Assembly: GCF_000380045.1 (NCBI RefSeq)
Contig: NZ_KB904359.1
Coordinates: forward strand, 67 to 64,066
Source of the DNA: Streptococcus marimammalium DSM 18627
Lineage (GTDB): Bacteria > Bacillota > Bacilli > Lactobacillales > Streptococcaceae
Direction of reading: 5' to 3'
Length of the DNA stretch: 64,000 nt
Shown: one piece after another, positions 1 through 9,713 of the stretch
Numbering within the stretch: the stretch's first letter is position 1
Layout: each line of letters begins with the position of its first letter
The notes under the pieces: generated by a model
Databases searched by the model: none
What the model saw: the letters and a program-made list of their open reading frames with translations, nothing else
What the model was told of the DNA's origin: nothing
Made by a program: the position numbers and the translations under genes

Positions 1-3000
1 TAGCCTAAAACAGCTTCTTCTGTCACACTATAAACAATCTTTTGACCATCTTTATATTCTGGTAAGTCTGTAAATGTATATGACCAGTTATCTGTAGCTG
101 TGACTGTCTTAGTTTGACCTGTTGCAACACCATCTGCTAGAAGACTAATCACAATTTCTGTTGGACGAAGACCATCTTGGTTGTTGGCGTCATCCCATGT
201 CTTAGTCCCTTTTATATTAACACTTTCTTTTAGATAACCAGCATTTTTTTGAATAATTGGTTGATCAATTGTTAAATCAAAATTATCTGTTGTGCCAGTT
301 TGATTATCTATAATATGTGAACCTTGTATGTTTTCTTTCACATCCAGAAGTTTATAGCCGTCCGGTGTCAAAATCTTAATTTTATACTTACCATTTCGGT
401 AAACATCCATGGTATAATATCCATTTTTATCTGTTTTGGTTGCGATAGGTTTCCCATCTAATCCTATCACTGGATTTCCTAAGCTATCAATCAATTGCAC
501 TTTATAATCTTTAAAAGGTCGATCGTTTTCTCCTCTTAAACCATCCTTTATTTCTAGATCTTCAAAAATATAACCTTCAACCTTATATTTAAACAATTCT
601 ATTGAAGCATTGTTTGATTCAGTAAATTCTAATTTTTTTGAAGTTGAAACTCCAAATGAATTAGTAGCGATTAAGCGTTCATTAACTGTATCTTGTAATC
701 CATAACGCCCCAATTTTTCATCCTCTGGAGTTAAAAATGGAAGGAAAAATTCAACTGTTTTTCCAACTGGTAATGTAAAGCCATCAGTTAGAACAATTTT
801 AAAAGCTTTTACTTGAGAATAATCTGATGGATTTGACAACCAATTAGCATTTTGATAAAAGTCCTCCATATTTTCTGTAGGTGTATCTGTTGTGTAGAAA
901 ACACTGTAACCTTCTGGTGCAACAATTGGTCCGTAGAGGTGTATGTTAAATTGTGATTTTCTTGGAATTCGTTCACCAATTAATTGATTGGTACCAACAG
1001 TTTTATCTCCAATATGTGGAAGAATATCTAGTAATACAAAAGTGCTGAAATCATCATCAGAATTATTAACAATAGTGAGACGATAGTCTCCTTTAGTTGC
1101 GATTTCTGCTCTTGCAATTGCTGGCGTTAAAGTGTAATCAACATCAAGATTTCCTTTAACAGTTTTTTTACTGATAAGTTCTTTTACAGGTGAATGATAA
1201 AAGTGACCTTGAGCTTTTGAAATAAGATCATCTGTTTTACCATTATTGTTGATATCGAAAATATCTTCTGTTACTTTGGAACTATCTGAAGCATTAATTG
1301 CTTTAATATCATCATTATTTTTCCATCCAACATATACCTCATTGATGTTTTCTCCTGGCATTGTATCCTTGGTCACTTCCATTTGATAATTAATTTGATA
1401 AGGAAAAGCATCTGAAGCTGTTTCTAAAGCTGTTGCGGTTACTGGAAGTATTTCCCAAACAAGTGCTGTTCGTCCAGTTCCTCTATAATTGAAAATAACC
1501 TTGGGTTCGTATAGACCATTTTTTAGACTAGAATGGTAGTGATAAGATCCTTTTCCATATTCAAGATTTAATATCGCAGAATGTGGAACATATTGAGTTC
1601 CTAGCGGTAATAAATCAACCATCTGAGTAAACTTGATTTCTGTTTCAGGTAACACACCATTCGCATTTAAATCAAGTGATACATCAATTTTTTCACCTGC
1701 ACCAAATGTTTTATTTTCTGTCTTAACATTTTTTCTAACATGAAAAGTTTCATTTGGATCAATTAATACTTTATCCTCACTACGAATAATTTTAGTGACT
1801 TGGGGACCACCAACTTTATTGCCCAAAATCTCAGCTTCATTACTAAAAACATAAGGGGTAGTCAGTTTTTCTTTTGGATCCTTCATTTTCACATAAAGTG
1901 TCACTTTAAATTTCATATCTTCTGAGATTGTTGGTTTTAAAATACTCTTTTTTGAAGAAGTGTTTTCAGCTTCAATAAAGACTTTATCAACTTGACTATC
2001 AAATGTAAAAGTATAATCACTTTCTAGAAGAGAAATACTTTTTTTAACTAACACTTTCTCATTATTGCCTGTTTGTGTATAAATATTTATTGTCCCATCG
2101 AAAATATCGCTGGAAGTCTTTGGTAACATAATTTTTGAAAAATAAAGATGACTGTCTAGTCGACCATCAATTATCTTTAAATTTTCAATAGGTTTACTTG
2201 AAGAGTTGGTTACGAAAATATCCCAAGGTCCTTCCCATTTTTTAAGATAGTTTTCCTGATTATATATACGTTCCCATCCTTTTTTTTCAGCACTAAAAGC
2301 GTCTGAAACAGTTAATCTAAAAGTCATGCTGTCCTCATAAATAATACTATCTTCAGAAGCTCCTTTATTTTTTGGAATAAATTCTACCTGCATTTCATTA
2401 GTATAAAAATTAGAATCAGGGATATTTGGGTCATAAAGCTTGCCATTAGGAAATAGTAGGTGTAATTCTGGAGAATTTTGAAGATGATAACCTAGTTTAA
2501 AATCATCTAAATTAGTTGCTTTATAGGTAGCTGTTCTTGAGTTGGAATCATATGTCCAGTTTGGATTGTTAATTTCAGGAAAAATAGCACCTTCTGGAAG
2601 AGTATCTCTATAAATAATCGTCTCAATATCTCTATTACCAATAATATCTTCTATTGTTTTACTAATGTCAGTATGATGTCTGAAAGTAACTAAATCAAGT
2701 TTTGAAATATCATCACTTAGATAACCTGGATTTGTTGTGCTTTCTTGTCCACCAGAAACAATCTCTTGATCTGACCCTGAGAAAATAACATTAGCAATTT
2801 TAATTTGTTTTTCTGTTTCAACCTCTTTAATATGATAAGTATAATGGATGGTTTTTGAATCTAAAGGATTATCTATACCTTCAGCATAAATAGTTGCTGT
2901 TACGGGCAGGTGATAACCATTAGGTGTTGGTCCTGACGCCACGATAAATTTAGTTGGAAAACTAATATCTGTTCCGCCTGATAAATCTTTAAAATGATAT

Positions 3001-3497
3001 TCAACGATATAATTATCTTCATTATCTTCTTTAATAGTGGCAGCTCCTTCAAGAGAATCAGGAGTTGAGGTAATAATCTCATCTTTTTTAATAAAGCTTT
3101 TATTAAATTTTAAAATAATGGTATAACTTTGGCTTCCTTGAGAAGAGGTTGTTGCAAAACGTACATAGGTCGCTGTTTGTTGTCCAGAAAAAAGAACTGT
3201 CTCCTCTTCTCCTCTTTGCCTGTTATAAAGTTCAAAGTATTCTAAAATAATGCCACTATTATCTTGATTTACCGGTAAGTTTTTACTTTTTATTGAGTCA
3301 TCTGATAATTGATTGTTATTTAGATCAGTAGTCTGTTTTTTACTTGTTTCCACTAAAGTACTATCAATAGATGACTCTATATCTTCTGCAACGATCAATG
3401 AGGGGCTTGCTATTTGACTAAATAAAATAGTAAATAGCATAATACAATAAACTATCTTCTTTTTTAGAAAGAGAATCAAATTATTTTTTGTTTTCAT
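1..3497 (-). CDS. Large secreted surface adhesin, N-terminal 1165 residues (C-terminus beyond window)
   Basis: An open frame without stops runs from ATG at 3497 to base 1, preceded by AAGGAG seven bases upstream. Residues 1-37 form a Gram-positive signal peptide: basic start, hydrophobic core, likely cleavage after IVA. The middle (about 60-960) resembles the repeated beta-sandwich and DUF11-like stretches of cell-wall adhesins, with no catalytic motif seen. About residues 967-1085 match an SdrD B-type repeat (KVEGYIFEDLEIKDGLRGEN, then DKNGYYTMDVYRNGKYKI). From about 1092 a Cna B-type domain begins (IKGTKTWDDANNQDGLRP...SVTEEAVLG), of the kind that often forms internal isopeptide bonds. Family knowledge predicts further repeats and an LPXTG anchor; neither is visible here. 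Ligand unknown. It is the last gene on this strand, separated from ftsH by a terminator. Confidence 0.9.
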   Translation of the reverse strand, partial: MKTKNNLILFLKKKIVYCIMLFTILFSQIASPSLIVAEDIESSIDSTLVETSKKQTTDLNNNQLSDDSIKSKNLPVNQDNSGIILEYFELYNRQRGEEETVLFSGQQTATYVRFATTSSQGSQSYTIILKFNKSFIKKDEIITSTPDSLEGAATIKEDNEDNYIVEYHFKDLSGGTDISFPTKFIVASGPTPNGYHLPVTATIYAEGIDNPLDSKTIHYTYHIKEVETEKQIKIANVIFSGSDQEIVSGGQESTTNPGYLSDDISKLDLVTFRHHTDISKTIEDIIGNRDIETIIYRDTLPEGAIFPEINNPNWTYDSNSRTATYKATNLDDFKLGYHLQNSPELHLLFPNGKLYDPNIPDSNFYTNEMQVEFIPKNKGASEDSIIYEDSMTFRLTVSDAFSAEKKGWERIYNQENYLKKWEGPWDIFVTNSSSKPIENLKIIDGRLDSHLYFSKIMLPKTSSDIFDGTINIYTQTGNNEKVLVKKSISLLESDYTFTFDSQVDKVFIEAENTSSKKSILKPTISEDMKFKVTLYVKMKDPKEKLTTPYVFSNEAEILGNKVGGPQVTKIIRSEDKVLIDPNETFHVRKNVKTENKTFGAGEKIDVSLDLNANGVLPETEIKFTQMVDLLPLGTQYVPHSAILNLEYGKGSYHYHSSLKNGLYEPKVIFNYRGTGRTALVWEILPVTATALETASDAFPYQINYQMEVTKDTMPGENINEVYVGWKNNDDIKAINASDSSKVTEDIFDINNNGKTDDLISKAQGHFYHSPVKELISKKTVKGNLDVDYTLTPAIARAEIATKGDYRLTIVNNSDDDFSTFVLLDILPHIGDKTVGTNQLIGERIPRKSQFNIHLYGPIVAPEGYSVFYTTDTPTENMEDFYQNANWLSNPSDYSQVKAFKIVLTDGFTLPVGKTVEFFLPFLTPEDEKLGRYGLQDTVNERLIATNSFGVSTSKKLEFTESNNASIELFKYKVEGYIFEDLEIKDGLRGENDRPFKDYKVQLIDSLGNPVIGLDGKPIATKTDKNGYYTMDVYRNGKYKIKILTPDGYKLLDVKENIQGSHIIDNQTGTTDNFDLTIDQPIIQKNAGYLKESVNIKGTKTWDDANNQDGLRPTEIVISLLADGVATGQTKTVTATDNWSYTFTDLPEYKDGQKIVYSVTEEAVLG

Positions 3498-3843
3498 ATT
3501 TTACTCCTTGCTGTGATATGATTTCATTAGTTTTTAACTAATGACCTAGCATAAATAATTTAAAAAGCTAGTAAGGTGGTATATGCCACAAAACTGATAA
3601 GTTATTATGAATTTAAAAAATTATGATTAGTACCTCCTTAATTTTTATTATAAAAATAAAAAATCTTTTTTTGTGAGAATAATTATATGTTGAAATTGCT
3701 TTAAATATACTATTTTTTTTCAAAAAAGGAAAGAAATATATAAATATTTTAAAAAATAATTATCATGACTAACTGTTATTATCTTTTTTATTCTTTTTGT
3801 AAAAAACAAAAAAAGAAGACATAAATGTCTTCTTTTTTGTTGT
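3498..3843. other. 346-bp gene-free region between ftsH and the adhesin gene
   Basis: No ORF is supported. Reading toward the adhesin (minus strand) it holds the ftsH terminator, an AT-rich stretch with a TATAAT at 3652-3647 but no convincing -35, a strong Shine-Dalgarno-like TAAGGAGG at 3640-3633 with no start codon at usable distance, and three inverted repeats before the true ribosome binding site at about 3510. The repeats are GTGG/CCAC at 3576-3589, CTAGC/GCTAG at 3546-3571 and a perfect 8-bp stem at 3525-3543. It is probably the adhesin promoter and a structured leader. Confidence 0.6.
3811..3836 (-). terminator. Bidirectional-type terminator after ftsH
   Basis: Stem GAAGACA/TGTCTTC (3815-3821 and 3826-3832) with a TAAA loop, flanked by A and T runs on both sides. 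It lies seven bases past the ftsH stop and separates it from the adhesin gene. Confidence 0.85.
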
Positions 3844-5805
3844 TTATTCTTTTACTAATTTTTCCTTGATTTCATCATAAGAAAGAGCGTGAGCATCCTC
3901 TACTTCCTCTTCTAATGATCTTGGCATTTCACCAGTTTCATAGATAGATTTAATTTGTTGAGCATCAAGTGTTTCATATTTAAGAAGTGCTTCTGCAATC
4001 AACTTATGTTTTTCTCTGTTTTGATTGATGATGTCAGCTGCTTTATCACGCGCTTCATTTAAAAGTTCTCTCACTTCTTCATCAATCAAGAGAGCTGTTT
4101 GAGCAGAGTAAGATTTCTCTGGCGTCATTTGACCAGGCATCATAGCATGATTTCCTTCATATTGAACAGGTCCAAGTTTTTCACTCATACCATATTCCGT
4201 GACCATTGATCTTGCCATTTGTGTTGCTTGTTCAAAATCATTAGAAGCACCTGTTGTTTGAACATTAAAGATAATTTCTTCAGCGACACGCCCTCCCATA
4301 AGTCCTGCTAATTGTTCTTTTAAATCATCCTTAGATAGAAGATTTTGATCTTCCTTTGGAAGAGCAATCATATAACCACCAGCACGGCCTCTAGGAACGA
4401 TAGTTACTTTATGAACAACACGAGCATTTGATAAAACAAGGCCAACAATGGTATGTCCTGCTTCATGATAAGCAACCATTTGACGCTCACGTTCAGAAAT
4501 AGTTTTGTCTTTTTTAGATGGACCAGCAATCACACGATCTTCAGCCTCATCAATATCGCTAGCATCAATTTTTGTTTTATTTCTTCTAGCAGCAACTAAA
4601 GCAGCTTCATTAAGAACATTTTCTAGATCGGCACCGACAAAACCTGGTGTTTGTTGTGCAACAACTTTTAAGTCAACATCGTCTGCTAACGGTTTGTTTT
4701 TAGCATGAACTTTCAAAATTGCTTCACGTCCCTTAACATCCGGACGACCAACTAAAACTTTTCTATCAAAACGCCCTGGTCTTAAAAGAGCAGGATCTAA
4801 GACGTCACTTCGGTTTGTTGCAGCAATAACAATGATATTTTCGTTTCCTTCAAAACCATCCATTTCAATCAATAATTGGTTGAGTGTTTGTTCGCGTTCA
4901 TCATTGCCACCACCCATTCCTGCCCCTCGTCGGCGACCAACCGCATCTATTTCATCAATAAAAATAATAGCACGACCAGCTTTTTTAGCATCTTCAAATA
5001 AAGATCTCACACGACTAGCACCAACCCCAACAAACATCTCAACGAAGTCTGAACCAGAAATACTAAAGAAAGGAACGCCTGCTTCTCCTGCAACTGCTTT
5101 TGCAAGTAATGTTTTACCTGTTCCTGGGGGGCCTTCTAAAAGAACACCCGCTGGAATCCTAGCACCAAGTGCCTTGTAGCGTTTGGGATCTTTTAGAAAA
5201 TCAACAACTTCAATCAGTTCTTGTTTTTCTTCTTCTGCACCCGCAACATCTGAAAAACGAACTTTAACAGTTGTTTTATTGGCTGTTCTCGCCTTGTTTT
5301 TACCGATATTCATAGCACCACGAGCGCCACCACCTTGATTCATCATCATGGTGAAAAAGAAAATTAAAATGACAATGGGCAAGAAACCAACAATCAAAGA
5401 TACCCAAGTACCAATAGAACTTTCTGGTTTAACAGTTATTGTTGTATTTGCTTCATCAGCAACTTCTTGTAATGTTTTTATAGAGGTTTCACTTGGTAAA
5501 ATGATGGAAGTAAATTCTTTAACTTTTGTGCTTGAATTGCCAAAAAAAGCTAAATCATTATTATTTTCAATTGTTTTTTCAGTCTTATATTTTCCTTCAA
5601 CAGAAATAATTCCACCATTAGGTTGGTAAGAAATGGAAGCCACTTCACCTTTTTTTATCTCTGAAACAAGGGTAGAGTAATTAATTTTTTGGGCTTGAGG
5701 TGATGAACCTCGTAAAAAATATTGTACTCCAAAAATAATGGAGATAATAATTAAAATATAGAGAAAAGGATTCTTGACAAACCCGTTGTTATTATTATTT
5801 TTCAT
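3844..5805 (-). CDS. ftsH: FtsH, membrane AAA+ zinc metalloprotease
   Basis: 653 residues, normal length. FtsH forms membrane hexamers that extract and degrade misassembled membrane proteins and some regulators using ATP. Visible: a first membrane segment at about 12-30, an extracytoplasmic domain at 31-130, a second membrane segment at about 133-155, Walker A GPPGTGKT at 225-232, Walker B IIFIDEID at 280-287, the pore motif around 256-260, the AAA arginine-finger region RPGRFDRK near 342, and the zinc site HEAGH at 447-451. Its place after hpt and tilS is the standard streptococcal order. The C-terminal tail is acidic ([10 protein letters not shown]). Confidence 0.98.
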   Translation of the reverse strand: MKNNNNNGFVKNPFLYILIIISIIFGVQYFLRGSSPQAQKINYSTLVSEIKKGEVASISYQPNGGIISVEGKYKTEKTIENNNDLAFFGNSSTKVKEFTSIILPSETSIKTLQEVADEANTTITVKPESSIGTWVSLIVGFLPIVILIFFFTMMMNQGGGARGAMNIGKNKARTANKTTVKVRFSDVAGAEEEKQELIEVVDFLKDPKRYKALGARIPAGVLLEGPPGTGKTLLAKAVAGEAGVPFFSISGSDFVEMFVGVGASRVRSLFEDAKKAGRAIIFIDEIDAVGRRRGAGMGGGNDEREQTLNQLLIEMDGFEGNENIIVIAATNRSDVLDPALLRPGRFDRKVLVGRPDVKGREAILKVHAKNKPLADDVDLKVVAQQTPGFVGADLENVLNEAALVAARRNKTKIDASDIDEAEDRVIAGPSKKDKTISERERQMVAYHEAGHTIVGLVLSNARVVHKVTIVPRGRAGGYMIALPKEDQNLLSKDDLKEQLAGLMGGRVAEEIIFNVQTTGASNDFEQATQMARSMVTEYGMSEKLGPVQYEGNHAMMPGQMTPEKSYSAQTALLIDEEVRELLNEARDKAADIINQNREKHKLIAEALLKYETLDAQQIKSIYETGEMPRSLEEEVEDAHALSYDEIKEKLVKE

Positions 5806-5829
5806 TTCTTAATGATAAACTTTCTATGA

Positions 5830-6372
5830 TTATTTTGAATAAACATCTTCTTTTAAGACACCTACATAAGGAAGATTACGATAATTTTCTCTGTAATCTA
5901 ATCCAAAACCTACGATAAATTCATTTGGAACATCATAGCAAACATAATCAGCTTCAATAGCAACTTCTCTTCCTTCTGGTTTATCAAATAAGGTTGCAAT
6001 TTTAACAGAATTTGCTTGACGATATTTAAACATATCTCTTAGATATTTAAGTGTTCTTCCAGTATCAATAATGTCTTCGATGAAAATAACATCACGGCCT
6101 TCAATGTTAGTATCAACATCTTTTAGAATTTTGACTTCTCCACTACTTGTAGTCCCACCATGATAACTAGAAACAACCATGAAATCAAGTTCAATTTGAG
6201 TATCAATGTGCTTAATCAATTCAGCTAGAAAAGGAATACAACCCTTTAAAACACCAACCAACAGTGGGGTTTTCCCCTGATAATCTTTTGTTAATTGTTG
6301 TCCCAATTCTTTAGCTTTTTTCGTAATTTCTTCTTGGGAATATAAGATTTTTTTAATATCTTTTTCTAACAT
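5830..6372 (-). CDS. hpt: Hypoxanthine phosphoribosyltransferase
   Basis: 180 residues, typical length. The cytosolic enzyme salvages hypoxanthine and guanine with PRPP to give IMP and GMP. The PRPP-binding loop [14 protein letters not shown] is at 95-108 and the phosphoribosyltransferase fold is complete. It lies 14 bp after tilS and 24 bp before ftsH, so the three genes are probably co-transcribed. In related Firmicutes Hpt can interact with TilS and respond to (p)ppGpp; nothing here tests that. Confidence 0.97.
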   Translation of the reverse strand: MLEKDIKKILYSQEEITKKAKELGQQLTKDYQGKTPLLVGVLKGCIPFLAELIKHIDTQIELDFMVVSSYHGGTTSSGEVKILKDVDTNIEGRDVIFIEDIIDTGRTLKYLRDMFKYRQANSVKIATLFDKPEGREVAIEADYVCYDVPNEFIVGFGLDYRENYRNLPYVGVLKEDVYSK

Positions 6373-6386
6373 CTTTTACCACTCTT

Positions 6387-7649
6387 TTATTCTTTTATTT
6401 TTTCAATAAGTAATGTAGCAATCATTATATCATTATTAGAGTGATTTCTCAAATATGTATCACCACCAACCATAACAAAAATAATAAAACCATCTTGTTC
6501 ACCAATAATAGCATTTTGACGCTCCAAGAAAGAATATTTTCCGTCAATAAAAAGACGTCTAATTTTCTTAGAGTGACCGCTAAGTTGAATTTTATCCCCT
6601 TGTTTACGATGTCTTAAAGTAATTGGTGATTTGCTACTTAGAGAAATACCACCAACTTTATCTGAAAAAGAAAAATGATAGTTACTAAAATCTTCATTAT
6701 TTCCGTATTCTAACACTTTTTTTGGTTTTTGACTATCAGTCTTTGGTTCCATTTTTTTTATGGTAAAACATTTGTAATCCTTAATCAAATAATAATTATT
6801 TTTTAGATAATGAGAATAGTTAACTTTTGTTTTAATAATGTGTAAAACATCTTCAAATTGATTTTTAGATAATTTTAAATCTACGAATTGTTCCAAGTAA
6901 GTTTGTAATAAAAAATATTGCACAGCATCAGATTGACTCAAAAAAACTTGACAATTCTGTGTTGAAATATCTTTTGTCAACAAATGTAAAGCTTGTTTTA
7001 ATAATTTAATTTCTTTAGCTGTCTCAATAAGATGATGAGATAATTGAGGGTTTTCTTTTTTCAAAGAAGGAAGATACATATTTCTAATACGATTTCTAAG
7101 AAATGTATTAGAAATATTTGAGACATCTTCAAAATGAAAAACCCGTGGTAGATCTTTTTTCTTAATGGTTAGAAATGGTCTAATGAGTTCACCATTAAAA
7201 AAGGGTTGTTTTTCTTTTATGCCAGTTAAATGCATCAAACGGGACCCACGAAGTAACCTCATCAAAATTGTTTCTGCTTGATCATCTGCATGATGAGCAG
7301 TGACAAGTGCAGTATAGCCATATTCTAACATTATCTGTTTAAAAAACGTATAACGATGATTTCTTGCTCTTTCTTCTGAAAATATTTCTTTGAAATGACT
7401 AATATAAATGGGAATCTCGTGACTGGTTGCCCACTCTTTCAAATAACTTTCTTCTTCTTTTGAAGCTAAACGTTGATTGTGGTTAACGTGAACAATGGCA
7501 ATGGAAATATTTAAGACTTTTTTATAAGCATATAAAAATTGCAAAAGTGCCATGGAGTCTGAACCACCTGAAACTGCAATCAATACCTTATTGTGTTTAG
7601 AAAAATAAGATTTTTTTTGAATGATTTTTAATAGTTGTTGATTGTTCAT
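6387..7649 (-). CDS. tilS: tRNA(Ile)-lysidine synthase
   Basis: 420 residues. TilS ligates lysine to C34 of the CAU-anticodon tRNA-Ile using ATP, so that it reads AUA; it is normally essential. The N-type ATP pyrophosphatase loop SGGSDS is at 27-32, followed by the HADDQAETILMRLLRG segment near 117-132 and a C-terminal TilS domain containing LRHRKQGDKI. The ATG overlaps the stop of the upstream serine hydrolase gene by 4 bp, implying translational coupling. Confidence 0.96.
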   Translation of the reverse strand: MNNQQLLKIIQKKSYFSKHNKVLIAVSGGSDSMALLQFLYAYKKVLNISIAIVHVNHNQRLASKEEESYLKEWATSHEIPIYISHFKEIFSEERARNHRYTFFKQIMLEYGYTALVTAHHADDQAETILMRLLRGSRLMHLTGIKEKQPFFNGELIRPFLTIKKKDLPRVFHFEDVSNISNTFLRNRIRNMYLPSLKKENPQLSHHLIETAKEIKLLKQALHLLTKDISTQNCQVFLSQSDAVQYFLLQTYLEQFVDLKLSKNQFEDVLHIIKTKVNYSHYLKNNYYLIKDYKCFTIKKMEPKTDSQKPKKVLEYGNNEDFSNYHFSFSDKVGGISLSSKSPITLRHRKQGDKIQLSGHSKKIRRLFIDGKYSFLERQNAIIGEQDGFIIFVMVGGDTYLRNHSNNDIMIATLLIEKIKE

Positions 7650-8935
7650 TTTAAAACACCATAAACATCATTTGCAATAGCTGTTATATCTTCGTAAGAA
7701 GCATGATTTGTAAAAATTGATAAAATAAACGGTTTTTCTGCATAGACAATCGCAACGTCATGTTTAAAATCGTAAGCATCTCCTATTTTGTGAGCCACTT
7801 GAACATTGATATCCTTTGAAATACGCTCGTTATCAAATTTTGTTTGAGAGAGGTAATCAATAATCATACCATTTTGATAATAAATAGCTTCCATCATAAG
7901 ACCAGCTTGTAGGGCACTACTATTTCTATCAAGCATATCCCAATTAGTGCCAATAACCTTTGAAATACTTGTTTGATAATTAGCATCGTACTTATCATTA
8001 ACATAATAACCTAATAAGTTACTAGCAACATTATCTGAATTTTGGCTAACTGCTTTTAAAAGGTACTCAAGAGTATATTCCTTGTCATCAGGAAACTTAC
8101 TCATATCACCACTACCTTCTGTGTCATAAGCACCATCAAAGTTCATTGATGCTTCATTGTATTTAAAGCGATTTTCTAAAGAAAAAGTCTTGGTGTTAAG
8201 TTTTTCTTGAGCGTAGTACAAAATAGGAAGTTTTGTAATACTAGCTGAATACATGATTTTGTCAGCATTGATTTGTGACACTTCTTGACTTTCAAGATCC
8301 TTAACATAAACTGAAATATTTGCATTTTGATATTTTTCATTCAATATGTCTTGAACATGTGCCATGCGATTATCACTCTCAGAAAGTGTAGTAGCATCAA
8401 TCCATCCTTTTTCTTCAACTTTATAATAAGTTCCATGGTTGGTTGTTGCTTTTTGTGTCACTTTAACACTTGTAAAATCAGCAACTGTTTTCTCTGATGG
8501 TTTCACACCCATTACAAAAGGTTGCTGGTAAAAAACAGCTTTTTTTCCTACCCAAAACGTACTCTCTACAGGCTCTTGACTTAAAATAACATCATCAAAA
8601 ATTACATCGTGATTAGCACTAATAAAGCCACCATTTGATAACTCAAATATTGGCACGTTAGCATCATTGACAAAAAAACGGTTTAAACTAATTTGTGTGT
8701 TTGCGGTTAAAATTTTTAAAGGAATTGATAGATTCACATCTTCATAAATTTGAGTATTTTGTTTTAACACCGGATTTTCAGGGAAATAAGAAAAATATTC
8801 TAATTGACTGACAGGATTTTGTGTTAATTGATATTGTAAGCCGTTAGACAAAGAAACTTCTTTTTCCGTGCTAATGATGAAGAGAGGTAATAAAAAGATA
8901 GACATCACTAAAAAGAATGCGAATACTTTTTTCAT
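7646..8935 (-). CDS. Exported serine hydrolase of the class A beta-lactamase-like family
   Basis: 429 residues. An N-terminal hydrophobic segment (5-22) serves as signal anchor, so the protein acts outside the membrane. Residues about 30-185 look like SH3-like or linker sequence. The C-terminal half carries the penicillin-recognising fold: SITK (S232-K235, the SxxK nucleophile motif), SDN at 300-302, and KIG at 383-385 where KTG or KSG is usual. Homologues sit at this position in other streptococci and are annotated as serine hydrolases; the substrate is not established. It is probably not a resistance beta-lactamase, given the housekeeping context and altered third motif. Its ends overlap tilS and the 42-residue ORF by 4 bp each. 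Confidence 0.88.
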   Translation of the reverse strand: MKKVFAFFLVMSIFLLPLFIISTEKEVSLSNGLQYQLTQNPVSQLEYFSYFPENPVLKQNTQIYEDVNLSIPLKILTANTQISLNRFFVNDANVPIFELSNGGFISANHDVIFDDVILSQEPVESTFWVGKKAVFYQQPFVMGVKPSEKTVADFTSVKVTQKATTNHGTYYKVEEKGWIDATTLSESDNRMAHVQDILNEKYQNANISVYVKDLESQEVSQINADKIMYSASITKLPILYYAQEKLNTKTFSLENRFKYNEASMNFDGAYDTEGSGDMSKFPDDKEYTLEYLLKAVSQNSDNVASNLLGYYVNDKYDANYQTSISKVIGTNWDMLDRNSSALQAGLMMEAIYYQNGMIIDYLSQTKFDNERISKDINVQVAHKIGDAYDFKHDVAIVYAEKPFILSIFTNHASYEDITAIANDVYGVLK

Positions 8936-9060
8936 TTCGTTTTTTTCCCTTTCTTCTTTGATTTTTCTTTTAATTGCTGATTTTTTTCAGATAATTCTTT
9001 TAGTTTATCATCTGAGTATGTCAAAAATTTTTCGATTGTATTAATTAAGTTTTTCATCAT
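8932..9060 (-). CDS. 42-residue basic coiled-coil-like small protein
   Basis: ATG at 9060 overlaps the divIC stop (ATGA), and its own TGA overlaps the start of the serine hydrolase gene (ATGA). This 4-bp coupling on both sides argues that it is translated. The product starts [20 protein letters not shown] and ends in a lysine-rich tail (KEKSKKKGKKTK). There is no signal peptide or membrane segment; the central part could form a short amphipathic helix. A small ORF occupies the same slot in S. pneumoniae between divIC and the serine hydrolase. Function is unknown; location hints at division or the cell envelope. Confidence 0.7.
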   Translation of the reverse strand: MMKNLINTIEKFLTYSDDKLKELSEKNQQLKEKSKKKGKKTK

Positions 9061-9428
9061 TTTGGTAGTAATTCAGGGGTTTGAAGAACAACTTCTCCCT
9101 CAAATTTATAAGAATATTTGGCACGCGCATACTTTTCAACATAATCTGTATCTTTTAAGCGATTAGCCAGTTCTTTTTTTTGCTTTGTTTCTTCTTCTAG
9201 AGTATTAAATTCTTTTTGCAATTCAATGATTTGTTGTTTTCTGTTTTCCAAAGCGACATAACTTGATACTAGGTTGTAGGTTGGTAAAATAAACAACAAG
9301 GTAATAACAATCAATATTAAACCAATAAAGCGATGATGTTTACGAATTTCTTCTTCTTCAAAACGTTTTCTTTGATTTGCATCTTTGATAAAGTCATTAT
9401 TTAATTGAACAATATTAGGTTTTTTCAT
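9057..9428 (-). CDS. divIC: DivIC/FtsB-type septum formation initiator
   Basis: 123 residues. A basic cytoplasmic N-terminus (to about 30) is followed by one membrane segment ([16 protein letters not shown], about 37-53) and an extracytoplasmic coiled coil ([20 protein letters not shown]). This is the DivIC/FtsB layout. It works with FtsL and DivIB in the divisome to activate septal wall synthesis. The start overlaps the 3' end of the S4 gene by 14 bp, and the stop overlaps the 42-residue ORF. Confidence 0.92.
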   Translation of the reverse strand: MKKPNIVQLNNDFIKDANQRKRFEEEEIRKHHRFIGLILIVITLLFILPTYNLVSSYVALENRKQQIIELQKEFNTLEEETKQKKELANRLKDTDYVEKYARAKYSYKFEGEVVLQTPELLPK

Positions 9429-9687
9429 TTTTATCTATCCTTGTTTCACTAATGATTTCATACATTTTACTAGCATCTTCTTTTTTAGTGCTATCTTTCA
9501 TCTCTATTACACGTACCAATAATAATTTGTTTCCAAATCTAATTTCAATAGTATCGTTATATTTTAATTTGGTAGAGCTTTTAGCCAGAATACCATTAAT
9601 CTTTATGCGACCTTTATCTGCTACCTCTTTTGCAACTGGTCGTCTTTTTATTAAACGTGATACTTTCAAATATTTATCTAATCTCAT
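9415..9687 (-). CDS. S4-domain RNA-binding protein (RqcP/YabO-like)
   Basis: 90 residues from the preferred ATG at 9687 ([20 protein letters not shown]), which has GAGGGATATT just upstream. An in-frame GTG at 9699 would add four residues but lacks a ribosome binding site. The S4 fold covers about residues 1-60. YabO of B. subtilis, renamed RqcP, binds stalled 50S subunits and supports alanine tailing in ribosome-associated quality control; by family and position this is the likely orthologue. It overlaps divIC. Confidence 0.88.
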   Translation of the reverse strand: MRLDKYLKVSRLIKRRPVAKEVADKGRIKINGILAKSSTKLKYNDTIEIRFGNKLLLVRVIEMKDSTKKEDASKMYEIISETRIDKNEKT

Positions 9688-9713
9688 AATATCCCTCACA
9701 TCTCTTCATTTTA

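Noticed and set aside
2900-3082. 60-codon minus-strand frame within the adhesin gene
   Set aside because: It is an out-of-frame shadow of the adhesin reading frame; composition is Leu/Ile-rich as expected of AT-rich shadow frames.
4505-5629. Several plus-strand open frames opposite ftsH (67, 115 and 93 codons)
   Set aside because: They are antisense to a fully conserved ftsH frame, lack ribosome binding sites and resemble no protein.
7646-8935. Antibiotic-resistance beta-lactamase
   Set aside because: Position in the conserved division/tilS cluster, membrane anchor and KIG third motif argue against an acquired resistance enzyme.
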